Part shown: one piece after another, positions 7,534 to 16,377 of the stretch
Layout: every line of letters starts with the position of its first letter
Numbering within the stretch: position 1 is the first letter of the stretch
NCBI GenBank assembly: GCA_913057245.1
Contig: CAJXNH010000002.1
Location: 1-64,000, forward strand
Direction: 5' to 3'
Origin: an uncultured Phaeodactylibacter sp.
Lineage (GTDB): Bacteria > Bacteroidota > Bacteroidia > Chitinophagales > Saprospiraceae
DNA length: 64,000 nt
The notes under the pieces: generated by a model
Told to the model about the DNA's origin: nothing
What the model saw: only the letters and a program-made list of their open reading frames with translations
Database searches by the model: none
Translations under genes and position numbers: made by a program

Positions 7534-10518
7534 ATGAAATCAAGTGCATTTATTGAACAGCAATTCCCGGTATCAAAAGTCTCTAAGGAAAGTTACAAGG
7601 AGCGAAAAGGAGTGCAAAGTCAGACTCTAACCCCATTGGGTAAATGGTGGGGGCGCAAGCCTTTGGTACTGGTGCGTGCCACTATCATCGGCTTATTATT
7701 GCCAGCTACCCAAGACCCGGAAAAAGATCAGGAAGTATTCCTGCGGCTGATGACGATGGATGAGGATGGGCTGCTGCGCCGCCGTAATAAAAATCTAAAG
7801 ATTAGCGAGGTGGCAGAGCTGCTGACTGAAGAAGAGCGGGCCCCTTACCTGCGAATTAATGATAGCGGGAACTGGGCCTGGAAAAAAAAGTTGGATGCGG
7901 AGCTCAAAAAGGAAGCGCAGGATATGGCTTTTCTGAAATTGTCCTACGATGAACAGTTAAAATACGCTGCCCGTCCGGAGCAGATTGACGGCCCCTCTTC
8001 CGAATCCTGGAAAGTCATTAATGCCCACTGTGGCACCACGGCTAGCAACTTGCAGGAATGGGTGCAGCAAATGGGAGAAAAACAATTTGGGCATACGCCT
8101 AAGGTCGGTGATGCATTCTGCGGTGGCGGTTCTATACCTTTTGAAGCGGCCCGCCTCGGCTGCGAGGCGTACGGCAGTGACCTGAATCCAGTGGCAGCCC
8201 TGCTTACCTGGGCATCCATTAATATCATCGGTGGTGGCCCAGAGATGAAAGCCGGAATCGAAAAAGCCCAGGAAGAAGTCTTCAGCGCTGTTGACCAACA
8301 AATTACCGATTGGGGCATTGAACACAACGAAGACGGCTGGCGGGCTGATGCTTACCTCTACTGTGTAGAAGCCAAAAGCCCGGCAACCGGGTATTGGGTG
8401 CCGCTTGCACCGAGTTGGGTGATTTCGGAAAAATACCGGGTCTGTGCAATACTACATCCTGACCACGATCACAAACGGTATGATATTGAAATTAAGACTT
8501 ATGCCGACAAGGGGACCTTTGAACAGGCCAAAAAGGGGACGGTACAGGACGGTCGGATGATATGTCCTGAAACAGGTAAAGACTATAATATTTCAACCCT
8601 TAGAGGGGATCGCCGTGTGGATGGTGAGACCCAATACGGGCTGCGTATGTGGGAAAACGAGGATATTGTGCCCCGCCCGGATGATTTGTTTCAGGAACGC
8701 TTATATTGTATCCGGTATTTGGAATATCACTATTTTGATTCGAAAACCAAGGAACGGTACACACAAAAACAGGCAGAGTCCCTTCCTGAGTTCAAAAAAT
8801 GGCTGGAGTCCGGAAGGTTAACTGTGAGTAACAGGCGACACTATATAGCCCCCACTGAGAATGATATCCAACGAGAAGCTAAAGTATTGCGGCTCCTCAA
8901 AGAACGCTTTTCTGAATGGCAGGAAAAAGGGTATATCCCTTCTGCTAAGATTCCAGATGGTGACAAAACCGAAGAACCTAAACGAACGCGAGGCTGGACG
9001 CATTGGCATCATTTGTTTAATGCTAGACAATTATTGATAAATGGTCTTTTTATTGCCTTTCTTGAAAATAGGATAAATGAAAGGAACTCCGAAGTCTTTT
9101 TAACTCTATCCGTATTAAAACTGTCAGACTGGCATAGCAGATTGTGTAGATATGGAGTAGGGGCTTCTAGAGAACTTACCGCTCAGACCTTTTTTAACAT
9201 GGCTTTCAACCCTCTTTATAATTATGGTTCAAAGTCAATCAACCAGTTATCAACCTCTTGGCACATTGAGCTCCCTCATAGAGCAACGATAAACGATAAT
9301 CGTTTTGGTAAAGGAACTGTTAATTTGATTGATGCAAGAAAGATAGAAAAAAGGTGCACATTTTGGGTCACAGATCCTCCCTATGCAGACGCCATTAACT
9401 ATCATGAATTAAGTGATTTCTTTTTAGCATGGATAAATAAAAGGATTCCTAAACTATTTCAAAGATGGTATAATAACAGCAAAGCCGCACTAGCAGTAAA
9501 GGGCAAGGGTCAATCCTTCAACCGCTCGATGGTGGAGGTCTATCGCAACCTTACCGCCCACATGCCCGACAACGGGGCGCAAGTTGTAATGTTTACCCAT
9601 CAGGATGCCGCAGTTTGGGCCGATCTGGCCCTTATCCTCTGGGCATCCGGGCTACGGGTCACCGCCGCCTGGACCATACAAACAGAAACCGATGCGGGTG
9701 GTATCAAAAAAGGCAACTATGTGCAGGGTACGGTCATCATGGTGCTGCGCAAGCAAACCTCGGATGAGATGGGCTTCCTATCCGATATACAAATGGATGT
9801 AGAACAAGGCGTGAAGGAGCAGATTGCCTTCATGCAGCAGCTGGATGATAAGGACGATCCCAATTTCGGAGACGCTGACTATCAGCTGGCTGCTTATGCG
9901 GCTGCCCTCCGGGAGCTTACCCGCTACAGCAAGCTGGACGTGGTCGATGTAGACTACGAGCTCAACAAAGAGCGGCAAAGTGGAGAAGACAATGAGATTG
10001 TAAAGATTATTGAGTCTGCCGTCCGGGTAGCGATGGATGTACTGGTCCCTAATGGCTTTTCCGAAGCCGACTGGCGCAAGCTCAGCCCGATCGAGCGCTT
10101 CTACCTCAAGGGGCTGGAAGTGGAACAAGGCGGCGAGTACCGCAGTGGTGTGTACACCGAAATGGCACGCGGCTATGGGCTGCGGGAATACCGCCATCTG
10201 CTCAAAGTCAAAGCCAATGAAACCCGGCTGATCACTCCTCTGGAGTATAAAAACAAAGATTTGGGCGGAGAGGACTTTGGCGGCAGCCTGACCCGGCAGA
10301 TCCTCTTTGCCATCCACGAAACCCACAAGGCAGAAAGCCCGGTGGAAGGCCGCAACTGGCTTTATCACGAGTGGCCAGACTACTGGAGCAGCCGCAGCCT
10401 TATGCTGACCATTTTGAAGTACCTCATCCTTAAAACCAAAGACATCAAACACTGGGCGAAGGATGTGGAAGCAGCTGAGCTGCTGAAGGGGTATTTGGAG
10501 AATGATACGATGGGGTAA
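7534..10518 (+). CDS. DUF1156 adenine-specific DNA methylase
   Basis: 994 residues. The N-terminal DUF1156 segment contains SQTLTPLGKWWGRKPLVLVR (~29-48). The SAM-binding motif GDAFCGGGSIPFEA starts at 192, followed by GSDLNPVAALL. The catalytic TDPPYADAINYHE lies near 613, so the SAM site and DPPY motif are ~400 residues apart with a specificity or structural insert between. Family knowledge predicts N6-adenine methylation of a target sequence for self versus non-self marking. The DNA of codons ~490-650 is markedly AT-rich (about 35% GC by hand count, against about 55-65% on either side). This looks like a swapped segment covering the presumed target-recognition region and the catalytic motif. 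Confidence 0.88.
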   Translation: MKSSAFIEQQFPVSKVSKESYKERKGVQSQTLTPLGKWWGRKPLVLVRATIIGLLLPATQDPEKDQEVFLRLMTMDEDGLLRRRNKNLKISEVAELLTEEERAPYLRINDSGNWAWKKKLDAELKKEAQDMAFLKLSYDEQLKYAARPEQIDGPSSESWKVINAHCGTTASNLQEWVQQMGEKQFGHTPKVGDAFCGGGSIPFEAARLGCEAYGSDLNPVAALLTWASINIIGGGPEMKAGIEKAQEEVFSAVDQQITDWGIEHNEDGWRADAYLYCVEAKSPATGYWVPLAPSWVISEKYRVCAILHPDHDHKRYDIEIKTYADKGTFEQAKKGTVQDGRMICPETGKDYNISTLRGDRRVDGETQYGLRMWENEDIVPRPDDLFQERLYCIRYLEYHYFDSKTKERYTQKQAESLPEFKKWLESGRLTVSNRRHYIAPTENDIQREAKVLRLLKERFSEWQEKGYIPSAKIPDGDKTEEPKRTRGWTHWHHLFNARQLLINGLFIAFLENRINERNSEVFLTLSVLKLSDWHSRLCRYGVGASRELTAQTFFNMAFNPLYNYGSKSINQLSTSWHIELPHRATINDNRFGKGTVNLIDARKIEKRCTFWVTDPPYADAINYHELSDFFLAWINKRIPKLFQRWYNNSKAALAVKGKGQSFNRSMVEVYRNLTAHMPDNGAQVVMFTHQDAAVWADLALILWASGLRVTAAWTIQTETDAGGIKKGNYVQGTVIMVLRKQTSDEMGFLSDIQMDVEQGVKEQIAFMQQLDDKDDPNFGDADYQLAAYAAALRELTRYSKLDVVDVDYELNKERQSGEDNEIVKIIESAVRVAMDVLVPNGFSEADWRKLSPIERFYLKGLEVEQGGEYRSGVYTEMARGYGLREYRHLLKVKANETRLITPLEYKNKDLGGEDFGGSLTRQILFAIHETHKAESPVEGRNWLYHEWPDYWSSRSLMLTILKYLILKTKDIKHWAKDVEAAELLKGYLENDTMG

Positions 10519-10564
10519 CCCGGTAGCATCAATATTGGTTTGAGGTTTCAAACATCAGAAGAAT

Positions 10565-13249
10565 ATGAAGCGATACTCTTCGCGGAGGCAGTCCCTCGGA
10601 AAGCACTTTTTTCAAGACCGACTGGCAAAAGCTATTCGATATGACCGTATTGCCGGGTACTTCAGCTCTTCTATGCTTGAAATTGCCGGCGAGGAAATTG
10701 AAAAAATGCCCGGGAAGGTCCGGATGATCGCCAATTCATCCCTGAACCCCCTTGATGTACAAACAGCCAAAGCAGCCAATCAGGCCCTCACACAAGAGTG
10801 GAAACAACAGATAGATGAATTATACAATGATCAGCTACAGGCGCGTTTTGTACGTTTGTACGAGCTGCTGAAGTCAGGAAAACTGGAAATCCGCATTCTG
10901 CCCGATCAGGCTTTTGGGCTCGTACATGGAAAGGCAGGTGTGCTCACCTTTGAAGATGGCAGTCAAACCTCTTTCCTGGGCAGCGCTAATGAAAGTAAAT
11001 CAGGCTGGACATTAAATTATGAATTGATCTGGGAAGACCCCTCCAAAGAATCAATTGCATGGGTACAAGAAGAGTTTGATGCCCTGTGGAATGACGGCAG
11101 AGCCTGTTCTTTATCCGAAGCTATAATTGTTGATATCAAGCGCCTTGGCGGCCGGAAAGTAGTACCTCTGGAGAAATGGCAGGAACAGCCTGAGCCTGAA
11201 GCTGCTATAGTTGAAAACCCAATCTACCGCGAGCACTTCGGGCTATGGGGGCACCAAAAATACTTTGTAAAGTTAGCTTATGAAGAGCACCGGTCTGGCC
11301 GGGGAGCCAGGTTTGTACTGGCCGATCAGGTAGGCCTGGGGAAGACCGTACAATTGGCAATGGCAGCCATGCTCATGGCATTGCAGAGCGATAAGCCGGT
11401 GTTGGTCATTGCTCCCAAAACTTTGGTGTATCAGTGGCAGGATGAACTACTCAAACTCCTGGGGCTCCCGTCAGCGGTTTGGGACCACAACTCCTGGATA
11501 GATGAAACCGGACACGTGTATGTCAATAACAATCCGGAAAAAGCCATCTTAAAATGCCCGCGGCGGTTTGGCATCATCAGTCAGGGGTTGGTAATACACG
11601 GCTCTAATGTCGTACATCGTCTACTCGACAAAGATTATGAATGTGTAATTGTGGACGAGGCACACCGCTCCCGCCGCCGTAACCTTAAAGAAAAAGGACA
11701 GGAAGAACCAGCGGAGCCCAATAATTTAATGAGTTACCTGCTGCAAATTTCTCAACGGACAAAAAGCATGTTGTTGGGTACAGCCACCCCCGTCCAATTA
11801 TACCCAATAGAAGCTTATGATTTGCTTTGTGTATTAGGTGCAGGTGCCCCACATGTGCTTGGTAATGATTTCTCTTTTTGGCGAACGCAGTCTAAATCCT
11901 CCGGGTTCAAGCTCGTAGACGGCACCGCCCGTACATTCCGGGACAAAAGCAGGCTTTGGGAATGGCTTCGCAATCCATTTCCTCCGGCTTATGAAAATGA
12001 TCGTTTGTTTGGGCGAATACGGCGTGCCCTCAATATGTCTCCCACGGATTACGTCATCAAGCCCAATATCATCGATAAGCTCAATCCGGGATATAAGCGC
12101 TCCATTGAACGGGAAGAGGGGTTGTTTGAGCAGTACAACCCTTACGTCCGGCACATCATACGCCGTACCCGTACGTTTCTGGAAGAAACCATCAATGAAG
12201 AGACCGGAGAGCCTTACTTGCAGAAGGTAGAAGTTGAACTCTACGGTGAGGAGCCTAAAGATGCCATTCCCCTGAAAGGTTATCTGGAAGATGCCTATCA
12301 GACCGCAACGGAATTTAGTAAGTCGCTGGGTGAAGTCATGAAGGGGGCAGGTTTCATCAAGACTCTGCTGCTAAGGCGTATCGGTAGTAGCATGGAAGCC
12401 GGACGTAAAACAGCCATTAAAATGTTGGGCAATGACTTTGACTTCAGCGAGGAAGAGGACATTGAAGACGAGCCAAAATCCGGTATTGCTGCAAGAATTG
12501 GACCTGAGCAACAAGAAATCTTGAATCGCTTAATCCGGCAACTCGACGAGTTTACAGACTCGGACCCCAAATTGGAGCAGTTAAATACATTGCTCTTTTC
12601 CTATGGCTGGAGCGACTTAGGTTGTATCATATTTAGTCAATATTACGATACGGTACAGTATTTCTCAGAACTGGTAGCCAAGGAACACCCCGACAAAAAA
12701 ATAGGTGTATATGCAGGTGCCGGAAAATCTGGTGTTTGGCACAAAGGGCTATATCAAAGAGTGGAAAAGGATACTATTAAACGAGCCGTACAAAATGACG
12801 AGATTCGGATCCTTTTCGGTACCGATAGTGCAAGTGAAGGCTTAAACCTGCAAAGGCTTGGGACGCTGATCAATCTTGACTTACCCTGGAACCCTACAAG
12901 GCTTGAGCAGCGCAAGGGCCGGATACAGCGCATCGGGCAACGACTGGATAAAGTCAAAGTTTACAACATGCGTTACCGAGGCACAGTGGAGGACCGAGTG
13001 CATGAACTGCTTAGCAACCGCCTAAATAATATCTTCAGCATCTTCGGCCAGATCCCGGATATTTTGCAAGATGTATGGGTGGATGTTGCCATGGGTGAAA
13101 AAGAAAAAGCGCAGGAGCGCATCCGGGAAGTAGAAACCCGTTCCGCGTTTGAAATCCGATATGACCGGATTGATAATACGGATTTTGAGTCTTGCAATCG
13201 GGTGCTGAATAAAGTGGATGTGCGGGAGGCGTTGGGAAAGGGGTGGTAG
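10565..13249 (+). CDS. PLD-domain SNF2-type helicase
   Basis: 894 residues. The N-terminal ~150 residues form a phospholipase-D-like domain with an HGKAG...GSANES HKD-type motif (H121, K123; SAN at ~140-142). Only one HKD motif is seen, so an active nuclease would need to dimerise. The superfamily 2 helicase core follows: Walker A DQVGLGKT (~254-261), DEAH at 364-367, GTATP, and motif VI NPTRLEQRKGRIQRIGQ near 795. Such PLD-SNF2 proteins occur in DISARM-like and Hma-like defence loci, where the motor is thought to translocate on target DNA. It is transcribed with the methylase, 46 bases downstream. Confidence 0.87.
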   Translation: MKRYSSRRQSLGKHFFQDRLAKAIRYDRIAGYFSSSMLEIAGEEIEKMPGKVRMIANSSLNPLDVQTAKAANQALTQEWKQQIDELYNDQLQARFVRLYELLKSGKLEIRILPDQAFGLVHGKAGVLTFEDGSQTSFLGSANESKSGWTLNYELIWEDPSKESIAWVQEEFDALWNDGRACSLSEAIIVDIKRLGGRKVVPLEKWQEQPEPEAAIVENPIYREHFGLWGHQKYFVKLAYEEHRSGRGARFVLADQVGLGKTVQLAMAAMLMALQSDKPVLVIAPKTLVYQWQDELLKLLGLPSAVWDHNSWIDETGHVYVNNNPEKAILKCPRRFGIISQGLVIHGSNVVHRLLDKDYECVIVDEAHRSRRRNLKEKGQEEPAEPNNLMSYLLQISQRTKSMLLGTATPVQLYPIEAYDLLCVLGAGAPHVLGNDFSFWRTQSKSSGFKLVDGTARTFRDKSRLWEWLRNPFPPAYENDRLFGRIRRALNMSPTDYVIKPNIIDKLNPGYKRSIEREEGLFEQYNPYVRHIIRRTRTFLEETINEETGEPYLQKVEVELYGEEPKDAIPLKGYLEDAYQTATEFSKSLGEVMKGAGFIKTLLLRRIGSSMEAGRKTAIKMLGNDFDFSEEEDIEDEPKSGIAARIGPEQQEILNRLIRQLDEFTDSDPKLEQLNTLLFSYGWSDLGCIIFSQYYDTVQYFSELVAKEHPDKKIGVYAGAGKSGVWHKGLYQRVEKDTIKRAVQNDEIRILFGTDSASEGLNLQRLGTLINLDLPWNPTRLEQRKGRIQRIGQRLDKVKVYNMRYRGTVEDRVHELLSNRLNNIFSIFGQIPDILQDVWVDVAMGEKEKAQERIREVETRSAFEIRYDRIDNTDFESCNRVLNKVDVREALGKGW

Positions 13250-13300
13250 GGACTCAACAGGCTATCCTGACAGACATTTAAAATCCAAAACCAAGAGTTT

Positions 13301-14431
13301 ATGTACACCATAGACAAGCATAAAAACCGAATCAACCGCCTCGAAGAGCGCACTTTTTCCGACTTGGCATTTAAAGAACGAGAGCATTTACAGGAGTGGA
13401 TCGCTCAAGAGCCTACTTGCCTGGGTGAAGATTTGCTAATCATACAAAAGGAGTTCGACGGCTTTCAGGATACGAGGGAGCGATTGGACTTGCTTGCGGT
13501 GGATAAGCAAGGGAATCTAGTAATTATAGAGAACAAACTGGACGACAGTGGGCGGGATGTCACCTGGCAGGTGCTGAAGTATGCTTCCTACTGCAGCAGC
13601 CTGAGCAAAGATGACATTCGTAGCATATTCCAGCAATATCTAAAGCGCATTGGCAGTGATGCTGACGCAGAAGAAATCCTGGCCGAATTTTTGGAAAAGG
13701 AAGATTTCTCGGAAGTACAGCTCAATCAGGGTTACGCCCAGCGTATTATGATGATCGCTGCCAAATTCAGGAAAGAGGTAACTTCCACCGTCCTGTGGCT
13801 GATGAACTTCAATATGCGGATTCAGTGCTTCAAAATCACGCCCTACAAATTTGGAGAGCAACTTTTCCTAAAGATTGATCAAATACTCCCCGTACAGGAT
13901 ACTCAGGATTATTCAATAAGCATGGCCACCAAGGCACAGGAGGAAATCGCCACCCAGGAGAACTTAAAACAGCGTCACCACGTCCGATTGGATTTTTGGT
14001 CCGCTTTTCTCAAGGCAGCCAACCAAAAAAACAGCCTCTTTGCAAATACCTCCCCCTCGAAAGACAGCTGGATCGGTCTTGGTATCGGGATGAGCGGCGT
14101 GACCATAAATCTGGTGGTTTCCAAAAACTACACCCGCAGCGAAGTCTACTTTAACCGGGGTTCTCAGGAAGAAAACAAGTGGTGCTTTGACTTCATGAAA
14201 GAGCAGCAAACTAAAATAGAAGAAGAGTTTGGGGAGCCCCTAATTTGGGAGCGGATGGATGACAAAGTCACCTCCCGTATTAAAACCGAGCGAACGGATG
14301 TGTCGCTTTATGAGAAAAGCGATTGGGAGCAGATGATTGATTTTCTGATTGATGCTTCAGAGCGGATGGTGAGGGCGTTCAAGGGACCAGTGCGGGCGTT
14401 GAATAAGAAGTTGAAGGAACAAAACCAGTAA
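13301..14431 (+). CDS. PD-(D/E)XK nuclease-like DUF4268 protein
   Basis: 376 residues. The N-terminal domain (~35-130) has the restriction-fold pattern: D in RERLDLLAVDKQGN, then VIIENKLDD (E-x-K) two strands later, as in the DUF91/NucS-like group. The C-terminal half matches the DUF4268 pattern (FWSAFLKAAN, the SWIGLGIGMSGVTINLV core, helical end EQMIDFLIDASERM). I infer it is the cutting partner of the methylase/helicase operon; single-gene DUF4268 proteins also occur alone. A degraded second copy of its C-terminal end lies at about 18830-18940, on the far side of the two DUF262 genes. Confidence 0.72.
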   Translation: MYTIDKHKNRINRLEERTFSDLAFKEREHLQEWIAQEPTCLGEDLLIIQKEFDGFQDTRERLDLLAVDKQGNLVIIENKLDDSGRDVTWQVLKYASYCSSLSKDDIRSIFQQYLKRIGSDADAEEILAEFLEKEDFSEVQLNQGYAQRIMMIAAKFRKEVTSTVLWLMNFNMRIQCFKITPYKFGEQLFLKIDQILPVQDTQDYSISMATKAQEEIATQENLKQRHHVRLDFWSAFLKAANQKNSLFANTSPSKDSWIGLGIGMSGVTINLVVSKNYTRSEVYFNRGSQEENKWCFDFMKEQQTKIEEEFGEPLIWERMDDKVTSRIKTERTDVSLYEKSDWEQMIDFLIDASERMVRAFKGPVRALNKKLKEQNQ

Positions 14432-14562
14432 AGTATGGATGCGAAGAGTAGACCGAAGTCTTGGGATAGGCTCCAGGTAGAGCAACCTAATACCCCATTG
14501 CTGCAATTCCGGTGTATGGATATGGGATGGGCGTTATTGACGGGGAAAAAGTGGTTGGGGAG

Positions 14563-16377
14563 ATGAATGAAGATGGAAATAGCGTAGATCTGTATGATAT
14601 TGGTTTTTATTCCATCGGAGCACTAATAAAGGCTATTGGTGATACTTCATTTTATGTGGCTCCATACCAACGGGGGTATCGCTGGGGCGAGACAGAAATC
14701 AATTATCTGCTCAATGATATTTGGCAGGCTGCTGACAACCGTAAATATAGCCTTCAGCCAATTACAGTGGTTTCGAATACTGTTGAGGGTGAAGAAGTTT
14801 GGGAGTTGGTAGACGGTCAGCAACGACTTACTACGATTTATCTGATTTTGACTGTACTGAATAAACGGCTCAATAAACAGTTGCCTTCTTATAGTATCAG
14901 GTATAACACCCGCGAAACAACTGCTAGTTTCCTTCAAGATATTAGAGAGCACTCCTTACTAGAAGATTGGCAAGAAACGGAAGAAAGCCCGGTTGAACTT
15001 TGGGAAGACTTTACTGGAAAGAATCCCAAAAGAGATAATATTGACAATTTCCATTTATTCCAGGCTTATCTTCTAATCAGCAAATGGTTTTCATTAAAAG
15101 GTTTAGAGGCCGCAGAAAAACTGGCGGCTAAACTATTGGATAACACTAATCTGATCTGGTATCCAATTGCTAAAGACGGTCAGTCGGTTGAAGGTCGTTT
15201 TATCAATATCAATGCCGGAAAAATAAAGCTTACCGATGCAGAATTAATAAAAGCACTGTTCATTTTGAAGCTCCAACGAAATGATGATGATTCATGGGAC
15301 ATCCAACAGTATAAGATAAAACAGTTGGCCGAAGAGTGGGATGCCATCGAAAAACAGTTGCATGATGACGACTTTTGGTATTTCATAAATCAAAAGGACA
15401 CTGATTCCTATCAAACCCGTATAGGTTTATTATTTGATATCCTTTCATCAAGGCGGGAAAACCAGAGTCCGTATGATTGGTTTGCGGAGGAAGAAGACAG
15501 GTTGGTTTGGGACGACTTACTAAATCTCTATCATAGACTGACAGAATGGTATAGTGATTTGGAGGTGTACCATAAAGTGGGTTTTCTCATTAACGCCGGT
15601 ATAAAGCAGTTAGAAGATTTGGTTAAAGAAATGAAGGATATCCGTAAATCGAAAATTAAACAGAAGCTGGACTGGTATATTCGTGAAAAAATGAAAAGCA
15701 CTAAGCAAAGAGACGGTCAGCGCCTACCCCGCTTTAGTTTTGATTACCTGAGTTATGAAGATGATAGAAATGATTGCCAGATATTCTTGCTATTGTACAA
15801 TATCAAACTTTTAGAAAGCACTTTCCCGGGACAAAGGTTCCCATTTCATTTGTACCGAAGTGAATCCTGGTCCCTTGAGCACATTCATCCGCAAAATCCA
15901 AATGCCATAAAGAGTAAAGAACACGCAAAAGCATGGCTAGCTGATTTTTCAGAAAGAGCAAATGAACTGGAAGGCGATCAAAAGCGATCATTTGAGGAAA
16001 CCATTACTCGGCTTCAGAGCGGAATAGAGAACATCGATACAGCCAATATCACTCAGGAGATTCAGGACAAACTGTCTGAATTTACGGAGAAGTATAAGGA
16101 TGATTTCGACTTACATGGTATTCTGAATTTGGCTCTGCTCGACAAACAAACGAATAGTGCCTTAAGCAATTTACCCTTCAAAGAAAAACGGAATTCGATT
16201 CTTAAGCATGAAAACCGACGATATATCCCCTTAGGCACCTTGAATTGTTTTTTAAAAAAGGCAAGTAGCAAAGATCATTTACAACTGGAGTATTGGTCTC
16301 GTTGTGATATGGAAGGGTACTGTGATTCTATCAAAAGCGTATTAAAAGAATACTTACCAGATGAAAAGGAAGCATGA
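14563..16377 (+). CDS. DUF262/DUF1524 protein, GmrSD type IV restriction family
   Basis: About 604 residues from ATG 14563. An upstream in-frame ATG at 14512 would add 17 poorly conserved residues; I prefer the second because DUF262 proteins usually begin just before the IGALIKAI strand. The DUF262 domain has the ParB-like motif PYQRGYRW and the diagnostic VDGQQRLTTIYLIL (nucleotide-dependent). The C-terminal DUF1524 HNH nuclease has SLEHIHPQNP near 440. GmrS/GmrD proteins cleave DNA carrying modified cytosines such as glucosylated hydroxymethylcytosine. The stop overlaps the start of the next DUF262 gene (ATGATG). Confidence 0.82.
   Translation: MNEDGNSVDLYDIGFYSIGALIKAIGDTSFYVAPYQRGYRWGETEINYLLNDIWQAADNRKYSLQPITVVSNTVEGEEVWELVDGQQRLTTIYLILTVLNKRLNKQLPSYSIRYNTRETTASFLQDIREHSLLEDWQETEESPVELWEDFTGKNPKRDNIDNFHLFQAYLLISKWFSLKGLEAAEKLAAKLLDNTNLIWYPIAKDGQSVEGRFININAGKIKLTDAELIKALFILKLQRNDDDSWDIQQYKIKQLAEEWDAIEKQLHDDDFWYFINQKDTDSYQTRIGLLFDILSSRRENQSPYDWFAEEEDRLVWDDLLNLYHRLTEWYSDLEVYHKVGFLINAGIKQLEDLVKEMKDIRKSKIKQKLDWYIREKMKSTKQRDGQRLPRFSFDYLSYEDDRNDCQIFLLLYNIKLLESTFPGQRFPFHLYRSESWSLEHIHPQNPNAIKSKEHAKAWLADFSERANELEGDQKRSFEETITRLQSGIENIDTANITQEIQDKLSEFTEKYKDDFDLHGILNLALLDKQTNSALSNLPFKEKRNSILKHENRRYIPLGTLNCFLKKASSKDHLQLEYWSRCDMEGYCDSIKSVLKEYLPDEKEA

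Noticed and set aside
9778-10551. 257-codon leftward ORF opposite the methylase
   Set aside because: It lies wholly antisense to the well-supported DUF1156 gene and has no family features; it reflects codon use of that gene.
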